Assembly: GCA_022818135.1 (NCBI GenBank)
Contig: JAFMSR010000001.1
Location: forward strand, 8,470,334 to 8,534,333
DNA: 64,000 nucleotides
Origin: Saxidomus purpurata
Taxonomy: Eukaryota; Mollusca; Bivalvia; Venerida; Veneridae
Direction: 5' to 3'
The notes beneath the pieces are model-generated. The model was given only the letters and a program-made list of their open reading frames with translations, made no database searches and was not told where the DNA came from. Every line of letters begins with the position of its first letter. Position 1 is the stretch's first letter. This document shows positions 11,823 to 22,498 of the stretch, one piece after another. The position numbers and the translations under genes were made by a program.

Positions 11823-12261
11823 ATGGAGTCTGAAAACACCACTTCAGTGTCTTCTCAGAAAAATGAAAAAAAATCTATCAGTAAACAAGTTAGATCAACA
11901 AATTTTAATACCAATGAAACTTTAAAACTTGAAGAACTTGTGAAACAAAATTTTGAAGTTTTGAATAGTAAGTTGACAAACCAAGTGACAAACACTATGA
12001 AGGGGCAAATTTGGAAGGAAATTAGCAGGCAAGTGTCATGTCTTGGGTATGCACACAGATCAGAGAAAACATGCATGGAAAAATGGGCCAATTTGAAACG
12101 CAAGGCAAAGGATGAAATTACAAAAGAAAAACTGAACAGGCGGAAGACAGGAGGGGGCCCTTTCACTGGTGCAAGTCAGCAGTCAGCAAGAATAGGTGAC
12201 CTGTTTGCAGATTCTGCATCTTTTTCGGGAATAGAAGGTGGACTGGACTCTGATGAGACAG
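11823..12261 (+). CDS. Harbinger Myb/SANT-like DNA-binding protein, exon 1
   Basis: In Harbinger elements this second protein binds the subterminal repeats and helps bring the transposase into the nucleus. From the ATG at 11823 (MESENTTS) about 146 codons are open to a GT donor at 12262. A trihelix/Myb-like region spans roughly residues 28-100: TNFNTNETLKLEELVKQNFE, then IWKEISRQVSCLG and CMEKWANLKRKAKDEI, with the spaced tryptophans of that fold. A glycine-rich GGGPFTG and an acidic tail follow. An upstream in-frame ATG at 11778 lies among the subterminal repeats and is less likely the start. The frame is intact. The downstream coiled-coil end usual in the family is not identified. Confidence 0.75.
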
Positions 12262-13251
12262 GTATATGAGCATTTAGTATATCATTTAGAGTGAACATCA
12301 TATATTTAGGACACTGTTTATATCCGTCGTCTGCATGTCTATTTTTACACAGTGCATTCTATTTTTATCTTTGGAAATACCTGATAGGAAGACATGTGAT
12401 TTGCATGATCATCGTAAATTCACATTATGTTGATAAATCGTGCAGTCTTCATCATCTGTATCAGCTCTTTTTCTTCTATAATTCAAAGCACAAACTGCTT
12501 GATTCTTACTATAAACAGTATAATAAGTAGCTTTATTTATATTCTCCATCTCAGCTCAGTCCGGGAAAAAAAATCTGTGTCAAAGCCGCTTATGTAAACA
12601 ATATACACATGTATAAGGAAATGAGCGAAAAGAACCGATTTGTCTCAAAAAGATCATTTAAATTAATGCAAATAACCAGTGTAAGGTTGCCCTACACACG
12701 GCATTTGTTTAGATAATAATCAAAAAAATATTCCGTGAAGTATGAAGACTTTTTGTATCCTCATAATCTCAATCTTAAGTTTGATATCACAATGACTTTA
12801 AAAGCGAAGTACTGTACACGGTCCCCCTTTATGAAACACAACGCATAAGTGTCATGTTTTTACTTCAATATGTAGTCTGAAAAAAGTATTTTTACCATAA
12901 AGAAGACCATAGCATACGCTTATAAAAGATAAAAAACAACATATATCAATGTTGCATGCATGGTGAAACTCTAAGGGTCAGTTCTGTGGCCTATCATGTA
13001 TGACCTTTACGTAGTCAGCACCTATTGTTGATCAGGGTTCGATTCAGTGTGAAAACGGGCGAATTTATCAACAACGCTCGACATATTAGTAACGTACATG
13101 ACGCTTGCCCTTGGTAACAAACCACTAAATGTTACGTATCAATAAAAACCTATCAACACCTATCACCGGCCTAATTTAAATAATTTTTGCATACTATTTT
13201 TTCTTATTCTCGGTAGTATGTGGTTTTTCATCACACCTTAATATCTTACAG

Positions 13252-13329
13252 CTGATACTGTACAAAATGCAGATTATTTTCACATGGAAACGTGTAGGAA
13301 ATATCACAATGTAGTTTTCGATACTACAG
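13252..13329 (+). CDS. Possible exon 2 of the Harbinger Myb-like gene
   Basis: A 78-bp segment between an acceptor (ATATCTTACAG) and a donor (G|GTCAGT) keeps the phase-1 frame of the exon ending at 12261 and reads DTVQNADYFHMETCRKYHNV. The phase match supports the join, but there is no strong family resemblance and the implied intron is about 990 bp. Confidence 0.35.
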
Positions 13330-13380
13330 GTCAGTCAGTAGATGTGGTGTCGTGTCAGGTTTTGCTTGTTCAACCAGAAT

Positions 13381-13456
13381 TGGTTCCCTCGAGTTATTTT
13401 GGGGCCATGCCTCAAATTCTGGTTCCCTCGAGTTATTTTGGGGCCATGCCTCAATA
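13381..13456. repeat. Two-copy 39-bp tandem repeat
   Basis: GGTTCCCTCGAGTTATTTTG with its flanks occurs twice, 39 bp apart (starting at 13381 and 13420), nearly identical. It is a recent local duplication inside the Harbinger element. Confidence 0.8.
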
Positions 13457-13510
13457 TCAATTATCACCAATTTTCAAAATATTTACATGGAATTATTGTT
13501 TGTTGGCCCG

Positions 13511-13531
13511 CTGTGATACTTTGTATCACAG
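13511..13531. repeat. Perfect 9-bp hairpin
   Basis: CTGTGATAC, a TTT loop, then GTATCACAG. It is a short perfect palindrome inside the Harbinger interior, of unknown relevance. Confidence 0.6.
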
Positions 13532-13740
13532 TTTTTCTTGTTCGTTATTGTCACATGATAAATACATTTATATGATTTCACGTCTTCTACATTTCATGTC
13601 TATTATTTCCTTCACTGATTATTCTCTTTCTATTTTACCCTTTTCTCTCTTTAGTATTTTTTTTTAACCAGCACACTTTACATTATACAAGAGCATAATT
13701 TTACTCTAGAAGTACTAATGTGTATTTCTTAAAAATGTTT

Positions 13741-13895
13741 ATAGTCCCGGCCGACCGTGGGATATCTCCCCTGGTGAAGTCGCCAAGACCCGAGTAACAC
13801 TCCCATGCATACTGGTACCTTTGTGTATTTTTTATTGTTTGGTTATGTAATGCATATGTATGTCTCAAAAATAAAGGATAAAAAAATATCCCAGA
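13741..13895. repeat. Dispersed repeat inside Harbinger
   Basis: The stretch CATGCATACTGGTACC and its flanks (13741-13830) match, in reverse orientation, 36868-36914 plus 37661-37700. It ends in an AATAAAGGATAAAAAAA-like run (about 13870-13887), so it may be a retroposed segment. It lies where the second half of the transposase gene would be expected. Confidence 0.5.
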
Positions 13896-14230
13896 TTCCT
13901 AAAACCTCCTATACTCTACAGGATGCTATATTTACCCTGACGATCTTTCAGTGAAACCGGTTGGCAAAGAAATGGAAAACAAAGCATTGTCGTTTCTTTT
14001 TCTTTTCTTTACCTTTTTGGTTATGTTTTGCTGCAGTACGGTGAAGAATACACTATAACTCATAAGGGGTCGTTTTGCAGAACATGCATGTCCATGCCCG
14101 TACTGTTAGCAGCTGTATACAGATATCCAGGTCCGTATCTTTAGAAATTTGAAACACTTTTTAATACCATAAGCGGCTTCGACCTACATGATGTACATTA
14201 CAGTTTTCGAAAGAAAAACTGATCATTTAC

Positions 14231-14759
14231 CTTCATCGTCGCATACTGCTTGGACTGCTATACTATGGAATCCTTTCCTGTTCACGAAAGATGCCTCATC
14301 AGTGGTAGGTGCCTGGATGCGGACGTGAGTCCCGTCTATACATCCCACAACATTGGGGAAACCTGCCTTTTCGTAAAAGTTTGCAGCAATTTTCTTTTTC
14401 TCCTCGGCATTAGGCCATTTAACAAAGGTTCCCATATGTTTCAACAGGGCTGCAACCACACTATCTATAGCTCGGCTCACCGTTCCTTTGTGAAATCCCA
14501 TAGTGTCCCCAATTACCTGGTACATGGAGCCAGAGGCAAAGAATCGAAGTGCAATTAATATTTGATCTTTAGGGGTCAACGCATAACTTCTACCAGTTGG
14601 CCTTTCTAAATCATTCTTTAGCAGATCTACTAAAAACTCAACACCATGGTTAGAAAACCTGTATCTCTGTAACATTTCATAGTCGTTTAGACTTGCAATA
14701 TGTGAACTTCGTCTAAATTCTCTCGGCTTGACAGCATTTACCATGTACACAGCGGCCAT
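14231..14759 (-). pseudogene. HARBI1-like Harbinger nuclease, first exon only
   Basis: HARBI1-type proteins are DDE-fold nucleases that cut and move the element. The minus-strand frame from the ATG at 14759 gives about 176 residues: N-terminal [15 protein letters not shown], a helical region ([53 protein letters not shown]) and the first catalytic aspartate block, [12 protein letters not shown]. It ends at a donor (GAAG|GTAAAT). The remaining blocks with the second Asp and the Glu, about 150 residues, are not visible on the minus strand down to 12300, where a dispersed repeat sits. I infer a truncated, non-functional transposase. A diverged missed exon is the alternative. Confidence 0.8.
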
Positions 14760-14783
14760 TTTGGAAAGCTCTGTTAAATTTTA

Positions 14784-14805
14784 ATCGAGGTTTAAACCTC
14801 GATTA
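14784..14805. repeat. Palindrome in the Harbinger right subterminal region
   Basis: AATCGAGGTTT followed directly by AAACCTCGATT is a perfect 22-bp palindrome, just outside the nuclease gene start. Confidence 0.7.
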
Positions 14806-14919
14806 ATTTAACGTGAGAAGTGCTGGTTAAAGTAGACGTTAAAAACACCGGTTATTTTCGAACAACAGAATTTAACGTAATGTTAAAATTTAACGTTCCG
14901 TTAGTAATTATAACGGAGC

Positions 14920-14955
14920 GTTAAATTTAACGGCCTTTCGAACAACTGGGTCCTG
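14920..14955 (-). repeat. Harbinger right terminal inverted repeat
   Basis: Exact inverse of 11589-11624. A second, diverged inner copy of the TTCGAACAAC motif lies at about 14857-14866, mirrored on the left by TGTTGCTCAAAA at about 11692. Confidence 0.9.
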
Positions 14956-15062
14956 GTTGCATACTTAATCATGCGTGTTTATTATATGCTATTGTGTATA
15001 TATACTGGCAATCATCTGCAACTATCACAGGATCTTTATACTTCCAGATAACATATCAGACA

Positions 15063-15117
15063 ATGGAGCTTTCCTACATCGTCATTCTGCTTGTTGGAGT
15101 TGCTGCTGTAAGAGCAG
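15063..15117 (+). CDS. Fucolectin-like gene, exon 1 (signal peptide)
   Basis: ATG at 15063 opens MELSYIVILLVGVAAVRA, a typical short secretory signal peptide (hydrophobic core, small residues before the cut), ending at a strong donor (G|GTAAGA) in phase 1. The next lectin exon begins in the same phase at 17293, so the two join cleanly. The product would be secreted into haemolymph or mucus. Confidence 0.7.
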
Positions 15118-15303
15118 GTAAGAGTTTAAATTTATTATTACACAGTTTATACATATTTGCTTGAGCTCGACTGCAAAACATGTTACTTCAACTTAGGCCT
15201 ACCGCTATCGTAATATCATCCAACAAATTAATCATCAGAAAGTGTAGGCAATTTTCATTCTGGTTGAGCATATAAAGCTGCACTGATCGACGTACGTATA
15301 GGG

Positions 15304-15305
<2 letters not shown>

Positions 15306-15384
<79 letters not shown>
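15306..15384. repeat. (TA)n microsatellite
   Basis: An uninterrupted TA dinucleotide run of about 79 bp in the first intron of the fucolectin-like gene. Confidence 0.95.
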
Positions 15385-15388
<4 letters not shown>

Positions 15389-16269
15389 TTATGTTGCTTG
15401 TGCAAGAGAAAAAACCTACTAAGATGTGACTTGGGTTCCGGAACTCGAGTCGTCTAGGTTGCGAATCGAACACCGTTACCGTTAGTAAAGTTATTATACG
15501 GGGCAGGTGTGAAGTCTTTTCATTTTTGCGTCAACCACGAACAATGGTTCAGATCAGGGGCTGAAATGTTCCTTTGAGAATAGTCCGTAATGTTATCACA
15601 TCAGGGTCCGAAGTGTCAACTACATTTCTCTAGGAATTGAAGTGTCGAGGGGTCGAAAAGTCTGGTTTTAACTGTAGTTCAGTCGCAGTAAGACATCGTT
15701 CAGTAGTACTGTCAACGGGCAGTATATTTTAAGATCGGTAGTTTACGATGAAATACATTCTTTATCAATGGAAGTATTTACAAGAGCGACCACGTGATCA
15801 AAACAAAAAGTATAAATAATGATAATGAAATTTTGCAGCCGTGTAATGCAGTCGCTAAACGTGTCGTTTCAAAGTTTATTTGACATGCACAATCATTGAA
15901 ACTTAAATGTTTATATCTGAAAATTGTATACGAAATCTATGGAACTACATACTTCGGACTCGCGTTATGCATTAGCAAATTAATACGCGTTTATCATCAC
16001 GTCTTTTTGATAAAAGATTCGCGTTTTAAATTATTGAAACAATGTAACTCTTGGAAATTGTGTCAACAATAACACCTCTTCATTTTCTTAAGCGTAATTA
16101 TGTTATTGTTCCTTCCATGGAAGGGACACTTAAAATTGTACAGACACACTTGACTGAACAATGCAGCACGTAAGCCGTTTTTCGGTGTGTTTCCGTTATA
16201 ATTAAACGTTGTGATATTGAAAATTGGATGGAACCAACTAACAAGCTTTATAACATTACGTGTCACATC

Positions 16270-16362
16270 GGTATGAAGGGGCTCGAATCCTGACATCTGA
16301 AAAGTTTTAGGTTTAGTGATTACAAGTTACTACGCTTAACAACTAGACCACAGAGACAGGTG
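16270..16362 (-). mobile_element. tRNA-derived SINE head, minus strand
   Basis: Read on the minus strand: CTGTGGTCTAGTTGTTAAGC (A box), then AACTTGTAATCACT resembling a tRNA-Thr(UGU) anticodon arm, then GGATTCGAGCCCC (B box). No cloverleaf forms well, and intronic sequence follows, so it is a SINE or tRNA pseudogene rather than a working tRNA. Confidence 0.5.
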
Positions 16363-16621
16363 TACAAGCAAGTACATCCAAATACCACAGAAATATCGAG
16401 AATATTTTATTGCCTGAAACTGGCAAAAAAGGTCACTCGCCAAAATAAAGTTTATTAAATTTCGAGCAAAGCTTTTTTGTGGATAAATTCAGAAAAAGAA
16501 AATGGTATTTTTCAGTATCTTTTTGTACAGCATAAACGCAAAGTCATTTAGATTAAATTACCGCGTAGGCAATTTTAAAACCATTATTTTGATACCAGTT
16601 TTATTGCTTTACGCCAAAAGT

Positions 16622-16780
16622 GAATCTAACATGTTCATGTGTTGTGGATAAAGAAATCCCACCCGAGGGTGGAGATGCATTCAAAAAAGAGGCTCTGCCA
16701 AGTTGTTTTGGACGTATCTCAACCAGATTTGATTTGAGGTTGGATTTTCTTATCCACAACTCAATGGACATGGTAGATTT
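16622..16780. repeat. Imperfect ~37-bp inverted repeat
   Basis: GTTGTGGATAAAGAAATCC at about 16641 is mirrored by GGATTTTCTTATCCACAAC at about 16742. Weaker matching extends outward (ATCTAACATGTTCAT against the inverse of ATGGACATGGTAGAT). The spacer is about 80 bp. It could be a small MITE in the lectin gene intron. Confidence 0.55.
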
Positions 16781-17292
16781 ATTTTCTCACCGTTCTAATC
16801 GCATTTTCACACAAGTAAGAATGAATAAGTGCAAATACAGGATGAGGATGAAAAAATGAAAATCAACTTTTTCTCGAATTTTACTTCACAATTTTACAGT
16901 CATTTATCGATTTTTATGTCTGCTTACAAATAACATAAAATATTCCGGCAGCTATGTGAGATAAGCGATGTGAGATAAGGTTATCTTTCATCGGTAAGTG
17001 CGCGGAAATATGTATCTCATAGGTGAGAACAAATGATCTCAGTACAGTAAGTACAATGCAAAATTTGTTTCCGTACAACCAACGTAAAAATGGCGCGACA
17101 TGGTCATGTTTGCGCCGTCATGGTAACGTTATGTACAAAAATAACGTCAAATAAAATATAGATCTAAATCAGAAATATCTTTAAGTTTCAGTTGGTACCA
17201 AACACTAAGGTAGACTAGAGAATTATATGGTATCCTTCTATCTTAAAACAGCCGTAACTTGACAACAGCTAATACACATATTTAACTTTCAG

Positions 17293-17517
17293 ATTATAAC
17301 GTCGCTCTCAAAAAACCAGCAGAGCTATCCAGTGTTTATTCTATTCACCCGCAAGCAAAGGCTGATTTGGCTGTAGACGGCGATTTAACACAGGACTACA
17401 ACCCAAATTTTAGTTGTTTCCATACAGATAGCACGACTGACAATTGGTGGTACGTAGACCTGCAAGCAACATACACTATAGGAACTATTATTGTGTACAA
17501 TCGGCAAGATTGTTGTG
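17293..17517 (+). CDS. Fucolectin-like gene, exon 2 (FTP lectin half-domain)
   Basis: Fucolectins (eel fucolectin / tachylectin-4 / pentraxin-1 domain, F5/8 type C fold) bind fucose, usually in innate immunity. A 225-bp exon between an acceptor (CTTTCAG) and donor (G|GTAAGT) reads YNVALKKPAELSSVYSI, AVDGDLTQDYNP, SCFHTD, WWYVDLQATYTIGTIIVYNR and DCCG. These are the conserved N-terminal landmarks: NVAL.KPA, AVDG, WW.VDL and NR.DCC. The His that contacts sugar in the family probably corresponds to HTD; the Arg of NR and the adjacent Cys pair are present. The second half of the domain (family EIRVG-type end) is not found before the gap at 18529, so it may lie inside it. Confidence 0.8.
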
Positions 17518-18528
17518 GTAAGTACTGTCCAGACGATTTTAAGAGGGTTAATTCTAAATGTATTACAGGTTAAAATACATGCAAAAATTGTACTCAGACC
17601 GACTTTCAAACGACGACACACATTACTGCGAAGTGTTCATGCACATGGAATTCGCAAAGTCAAGCTTTTCATTGTATACTGGCCCTTAGATTTCAGCCAA
17701 TGTTACATTAAGGTTATCTCAGTTACACGAATTATTTAACAGAACACTTGAATTAATATTGTTTTTTTTTCGAGCGATGTGAAAACATTTGATGCGCTCT
17801 TTTCGAAGTACCAGGTAGTGTTCGTAAAGGGAAACACCACTGCATCAAAGTCGTAAATGGCTTCTAAAAAGCGGGTGCGGAGAAATATATCACTTCTTTG
17901 TGTAATTGCTACAAATAAACGTTCGCGTAGGAATACATCACTGCTTAGTGGGCAATGTGTACACTACCACGGTAGCGCTGAAATGTGAGCTTTTGTGTGG
18001 GGCATTTTAGGTAAATACGATTTTGGTATCGCAGTATGTACAGTACGGAAGCATTTTACGTATTGACGTCACGCTCTATGAATAGAATTCTTTGAGGGTG
18101 AAAATTGATAAAAGCAAAAGTTCACGGAGGAATTCATCACATAAATGAATTTATGTTTAGAGTATTCATATAATATGTGTTTATATCTTATAAGTTTTAC
18201 TATTGACAAATACTCAGTAGTTTCGATACTTGTGATAAGTCTTTTGAAGTTCTATCTATGGATGGCCATTTGCTTACTGTATACTTTTCAATTCATTTGT
18301 ATATTTATCATGTTTTATTGATGCAAATAGATGAAACTTTAATAAAGTAAACAAATAACGTTACGACTAAATGGCTGTGAATTTCTACAAACAAACGTTC
18401 GCGAAAAATACATCACTGCTTAACATACTTTCACATTTAAGAAATAATCTACGGCTTGGAGTGCTTTATCATTACATTTACATTTTTACATTTATTGATA
18501 CGACAGTATCCTAAATGCATACATAGAT
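17518..18528. other. Intronic or intergenic, with a short diverged repeat
   Basis: No exon recognised. ACAAACGTTCGCG followed by ATACATCACTGCTTA occurs in similar form near 17911-17945 and 18387-18421, showing a local repeat pair about 475 bp apart. Confidence 0.45.
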
Positions 18529-19028
18529 NNNNNNNNNNNNNNNNNNNNNNNNNNNNNNNNNNNNNNNNNNNNNNNNNNNNNNNNNNNNNNNNNNNNNNNN
18601 NNNNNNNNNNNNNNNNNNNNNNNNNNNNNNNNNNNNNNNNNNNNNNNNNNNNNNNNNNNNNNNNNNNNNNNNNNNNNNNNNNNNNNNNNNNNNNNNNNNN
18701 NNNNNNNNNNNNNNNNNNNNNNNNNNNNNNNNNNNNNNNNNNNNNNNNNNNNNNNNNNNNNNNNNNNNNNNNNNNNNNNNNNNNNNNNNNNNNNNNNNNN
18801 NNNNNNNNNNNNNNNNNNNNNNNNNNNNNNNNNNNNNNNNNNNNNNNNNNNNNNNNNNNNNNNNNNNNNNNNNNNNNNNNNNNNNNNNNNNNNNNNNNNN
18901 NNNNNNNNNNNNNNNNNNNNNNNNNNNNNNNNNNNNNNNNNNNNNNNNNNNNNNNNNNNNNNNNNNNNNNNNNNNNNNNNNNNNNNNNNNNNNNNNNNNN
19001 NNNNNNNNNNNNNNNNNNNNNNNNNNNN
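18529..19028. other. Assembly gap (500 N)
   Basis: Exactly 500 N, a conventional scaffold-gap length, so the true size is unknown. Translated frames that span it are meaningless. Confidence 0.99.
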
Positions 19029-19115
19029 TATTTCTGTGATATTTTTATCGTAGAATAAGGGACATATAATAAAGCTTATATACTATATTTTCTTAAAAAA
19101 AGATGTTTAATCGTT

Positions 19116-19795
19116 TGGCCGCCAGGCCGCTAGGCCGCCGGGCCGCCAGGCTTTTGCAGTTATTTTGAAGAAGAAATCAATTTTCTTATAACGAAATTGT
19201 ATAAAGCTAATATACCATATTTACGTTAAAAAAGATGTTTAGTCGCTTGGTCGCTAGGCCTCTGGGTGTTATTTTGAAGAAGAAATCAATTATCTTATAA
19301 TGTTTAATCGTTTGGCCGCTAGGCCGCCAGGCCGCCAGGCCGCTGGGGTGTTATTTGGAGGATGTTTTGAAGCTAATATACTATATTTACGTTAAAGAAA
19401 GATGTTTAATCGTTTAGCCGCTAGGCCGCCAGGCCGTTAGGCTGCTGGGGTTTTTTGTTGATGAAGAAACCTATAAAGAAAGTCTGTTAGTGTTTATAAT
19501 ATGAAACACTTTTCTGAATGTTTCTGCTTTGCAAAATGAACTTATTTCAGTGACCATCAAGTCAGGCCGCTAGGCCGCTGGGCCGCCAAGTTCACGCCGC
19601 TAGGCCGCTAGGCCGCTAGGCCGCTAAGTGCACGCCGTTAGGCCGCCAGGCCGCTAGGCCGCTAGGCCGCCAAATTCACGCCGCTAGGCCGCCAGGCCGC
19701 TAGGACACCAGCTTCCCGCCGCTAGGCCGCTGGGCCGCTAACTTCACGCCGCTAGGCCGCTAGGCCGCTAAGCCGCCAACTTCACGGACATCAAA
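19116..19795. repeat. GC-rich 8-bp minisatellite clusters
   Basis: Runs of GGCCGCTA and GGCCGCCA/GGCCGCCG units occur at about 19116-19150, 19311-19345, 19418-19445 and densely at 19563-19785. Higher-order structure is visible: GATGTTTAATCGTTTGGCCG begins several clusters, and (A/G)(C/A)TTCACGCCGCTAGGCC spacers recur in the last one. The GC content contrasts sharply with the surrounding AT-rich DNA. Confidence 0.85.
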
Positions 19796-21071
19796 TTCAA
19801 CACATCCTGCAAGAAAGGTTCCAAGAATCATGTTCGCTAATCAAACGTCGTATAAGTCAGATACATGTACTCGTTTTGCTGTAAAAGTGTCATCGAATGC
19901 TTGTGTATAAAGTATACTTCTTACGGTTGTAAGAAGACAATTTTACAAGTAAAACTCATAAGTTGTACCTATTACCTAATCATAAATAAGACTGTGTATC
20001 AATTGGGATTGACAGTACATTTATAATGTATTTATCTTCAGTATAGAATGCGCGGGCTTCCGTAAATATAAATATGGACGGGAAAATGACAGCTTTTCAT
20101 ATTCTAAGAGAGATTGATTAAAGCCAACATTATTATGGTACATGTACAATGGACAATATCCCATTCTATCGTATGAGAATATTACACTTCATTCAGGATA
20201 ATGTAACAGCGACGCCACATATCATATTTACACAAAACTTTGCAACTATTGCATGAAAAGGTAAAATATAGATCATGCATGCAAGAAAAAATAAATCCTT
20301 ATATTAAACAATGAATTTACACAATAATACTGGACTCTTTTGAAGCTTCACTGTCACATTATCGTACATTAACTGTCCAAAACAACATAGGAATATAGAA
20401 TACTAGAGATAAAATCATTGTATGTTTGTATACAGTCCAACTACTCTCGGGAAGAAGCTAAAGCGGTCTTTGTTGACAAGTGGTCTTCATTCACAGGTGT
20501 CTACATCATATTTGAATAATGCATGGTTTTCTCCATGATGTTCTTTATTCGCAGGGTGGTCTGTTTTCGGAGGTAAGCTTCAACACAGGTTTGACTGTAA
20601 ACCGAAAGAAGTTGTATTCATTTGTTACTTTAAGTCCCAGTAGCACAAATATAAGTAGATCTCATTTTACCAAGACATATGTTTTACCGATGGAAATGAC
20701 CTTTATTTGTACCAAAAACATTCCTAACTTTGCTTTTTGAATCGATAAGTACATGTTAGAATATAGCTCAGTATTTGTTTCACTGATATTGCAAAGAATA
20801 AGAAAGGTTTCCTGACAACTCGTTTTCGGGAAGAAATGACTTGAATATGAAAGAGGGGCATATGTCAACATTGTTTTAGAGTGAAGAGAACATGGTTCTA
20901 TCATTATCCTATCAGTATACGTATTTTAAAATATGAGTAAATTCAATGAGATCCTGGGACTTTAAAAATGGTAAAACAAGTTTTTGTCAGTTTTCTTCTA
21001 TATTTGTGTACATTTGTACTCACTAAAGACATACGTTTCCAATTCTGGTGTTGGCTGACATATTTCAAATG
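19796..21071. other. No gene seen
   Basis: AT-rich. A stretch at 20440-20600 shares short blocks (AACACAGGTTTGACTG) with 29950-29990 and is probably a dispersed repeat. No supported exon. Confidence 0.45.
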
Positions 21072-21953
21072 ACAAGAGGGCCATGATGACACTGTATCGC
21101 TCACCTAGACACCATAGGTTATTATACAAGGTCAACAATAGCATCGTAGAAAACAAAGTAAAAAGTACAGTACTCCGTAGCTCTAAAACTAAAATCTAGG
21201 TCAAAAGGGCGGGTCGTTTAGACCCTAGGGAGAGGACCACTAGCAAATGCTTCATACCAAATATCTAAGCTATATACCTTGTAACAATGGTGAAGTAGAT
21301 TGTCAAATTTTATAATTGTAATGTAAAATAGTTACCCCGTAGAGTGTCCAATTTTGACATCAGTGGCATACTTTGAATATTTTGGTACAGGAAAACTAGG
21401 CAATGCTACACAACAAAACAAGAAGATTTCCTTACATACATCTATATAAAACAAGTGAGCCCTTGGGCGGGGCAAATTTTGACCCAAGGGCCATAATTTG
21501 AACAACTTGGTAGAGTGAATACTACTAGGTGAAATACATATCAAATATCTAAGCTCCAGACCTTATGGTATTAAACAAGAAGTATTTTCTTATACCAGTC
21601 TATATAAAACAATTGATCCCTTGGATCCCAATTATGACCCCAGGAGCATGCCTTGAAAATAATTGACATTTCACCACCACATAATGTTAAAAACCAAATG
21701 TCTAAGCTCTAGACACTACAGTTTTTGACATGAAGATTTATTAAAGTTTCACTATATGCAAATGTACCTCTTTGTAAAGCACATGGTCTCCGGGTTGGGT
21801 CAAGTTTTACCCACGGGGCTTCATTTGAACAAATTTGATAGAGGACAAGCATGCCATGGTGATGTCGCTTGAAGTGGTCGACGTACGGCAGACGCCGGGC
21901 AGTGAGCGACCCTAATAGCTTATTAATGGCACTGTGTGCCAGGTGAGCTAAAT
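21072..21953 (+). mobile_element. Hairpin-ended GCTCACC-family element, copy 1
   Basis: It starts ACAAGAGGGCCATGATGACA then TCGCTCACCTAG, has diverged tandem blocks with ATCTAAGCT...GACC and TTTTGACCC...GGGCCATAATTTGAAC, and ends GGCACTGTGTGCC (a hairpin) then CAGGTGAGCTAAA. Ends and internal blocks match 38327-39156. It is non-coding and diverged. Confidence 0.65.
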
Positions 21954-22186
21954 AGACAATATCATTTTCAATGCGCTATGATGGTGAAGAAATTAGAAAA
22001 TGTGCTATTATTCATAAAAAACTATCAAATTTCAGTCTGAGGGTTACAATCCAGTAATCTATATAATGTGAAATTAAATGACACCCAGTTGTGCCTAGAC
22101 AACGTATCTATTAATTTAAGGCGTCACTCATAAAAAGAAGACACATACAAAGTCGTCTCTTCAGGATTTAAGCTGTTAGCCCTTTG

Positions 22187-22262
22187 GGCCGAACTACTTC
22201 GATTGGAGGGCCGAACTACTTCGAGTGGAGGGCCGAACTACTTCGAGTGGAGGGCTGAACTA
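22187..22262. repeat. 22-bp tandem repeat
   Basis: GGCCGAACTACTTCGAGTGG plus AG is repeated about 3.5 times with few changes, just upstream of the orphan PhyH-like exon. Confidence 0.85.
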
Positions 22263-22342
22263 TGCCCGAAATGGAGGCTTTTTTTATACATGCATATATA
22301 ATAGTTTTAATGAAGTTCAATTTTAACTTATGAATGTTTAAG

Positions 22343-22434
22343 TTATTGGGAGGTAAAGTGTTCCACTACCATACCAAGCTATTGATGAAACCGGCGTAGA
22401 TTGGCGTCCAGCATGTTTGGCATCAGGACTACGG
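22343..22434 (+). pseudogene. Orphan copy of a PhyH-family exon
   Basis: This 92-bp segment reads KVFHYHTKLLMKPA, a stop, then HVWHQDYG, closely matching the 92-bp exon at 33564-33655 (EVYHYHTKLMKKPA...KHVWHQDYG). Both the AG acceptor and GT donor positions are kept and the length is identical, but an in-frame TAG replaces the Arg codon. No other exon of the gene is seen around it. It therefore looks like a fragment of a duplicated gene, now cut off from the parent by the satellite arrays. Confidence 0.85.
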
Positions 22435-22498
22435 GTTAGTTATCTAATAACACTCCCGCTGATGTTTATTGCAGTACTGTGGTTGTGTGATTCTTTTA

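Larger units (their letters stand above)
11589..14955. mobile_element. PIF/Harbinger DNA transposon, 3.37 kb
   Basis: Perfect 36-bp terminal inverted repeats starting CAGGACCCAGTTGTTCGAAA lie at 11589-11624 and 14920-14955. Inside are the two convergent genes expected of Harbinger: a Myb/SANT-like DNA-binding protein on the plus strand and a HARBI1-like nuclease on the minus strand. Both subterminal regions (11625-11780, 14765-14919) are packed with TTAAC/GTTAA motifs and a second diverged CTGTTG(C/T)TC motif. No clean 3-bp target duplication flanks the repeats (CAT left, GTT right), and the nuclease lacks its second half, so the copy is probably dead although its ends are young-looking. Confidence 0.85.

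Noticed and set aside
13284..13667. 127-codon frame inside the Harbinger element
   Set aside because: Contains a 39-bp tandem duplication and low-complexity hydrophobic text; only its first part may be an exon of the Myb-like gene.
18456..19058. 200-codon frame across N bases
   Set aside because: Created by the assembly gap; the same applies at 34130-34663 and 56096-56672.
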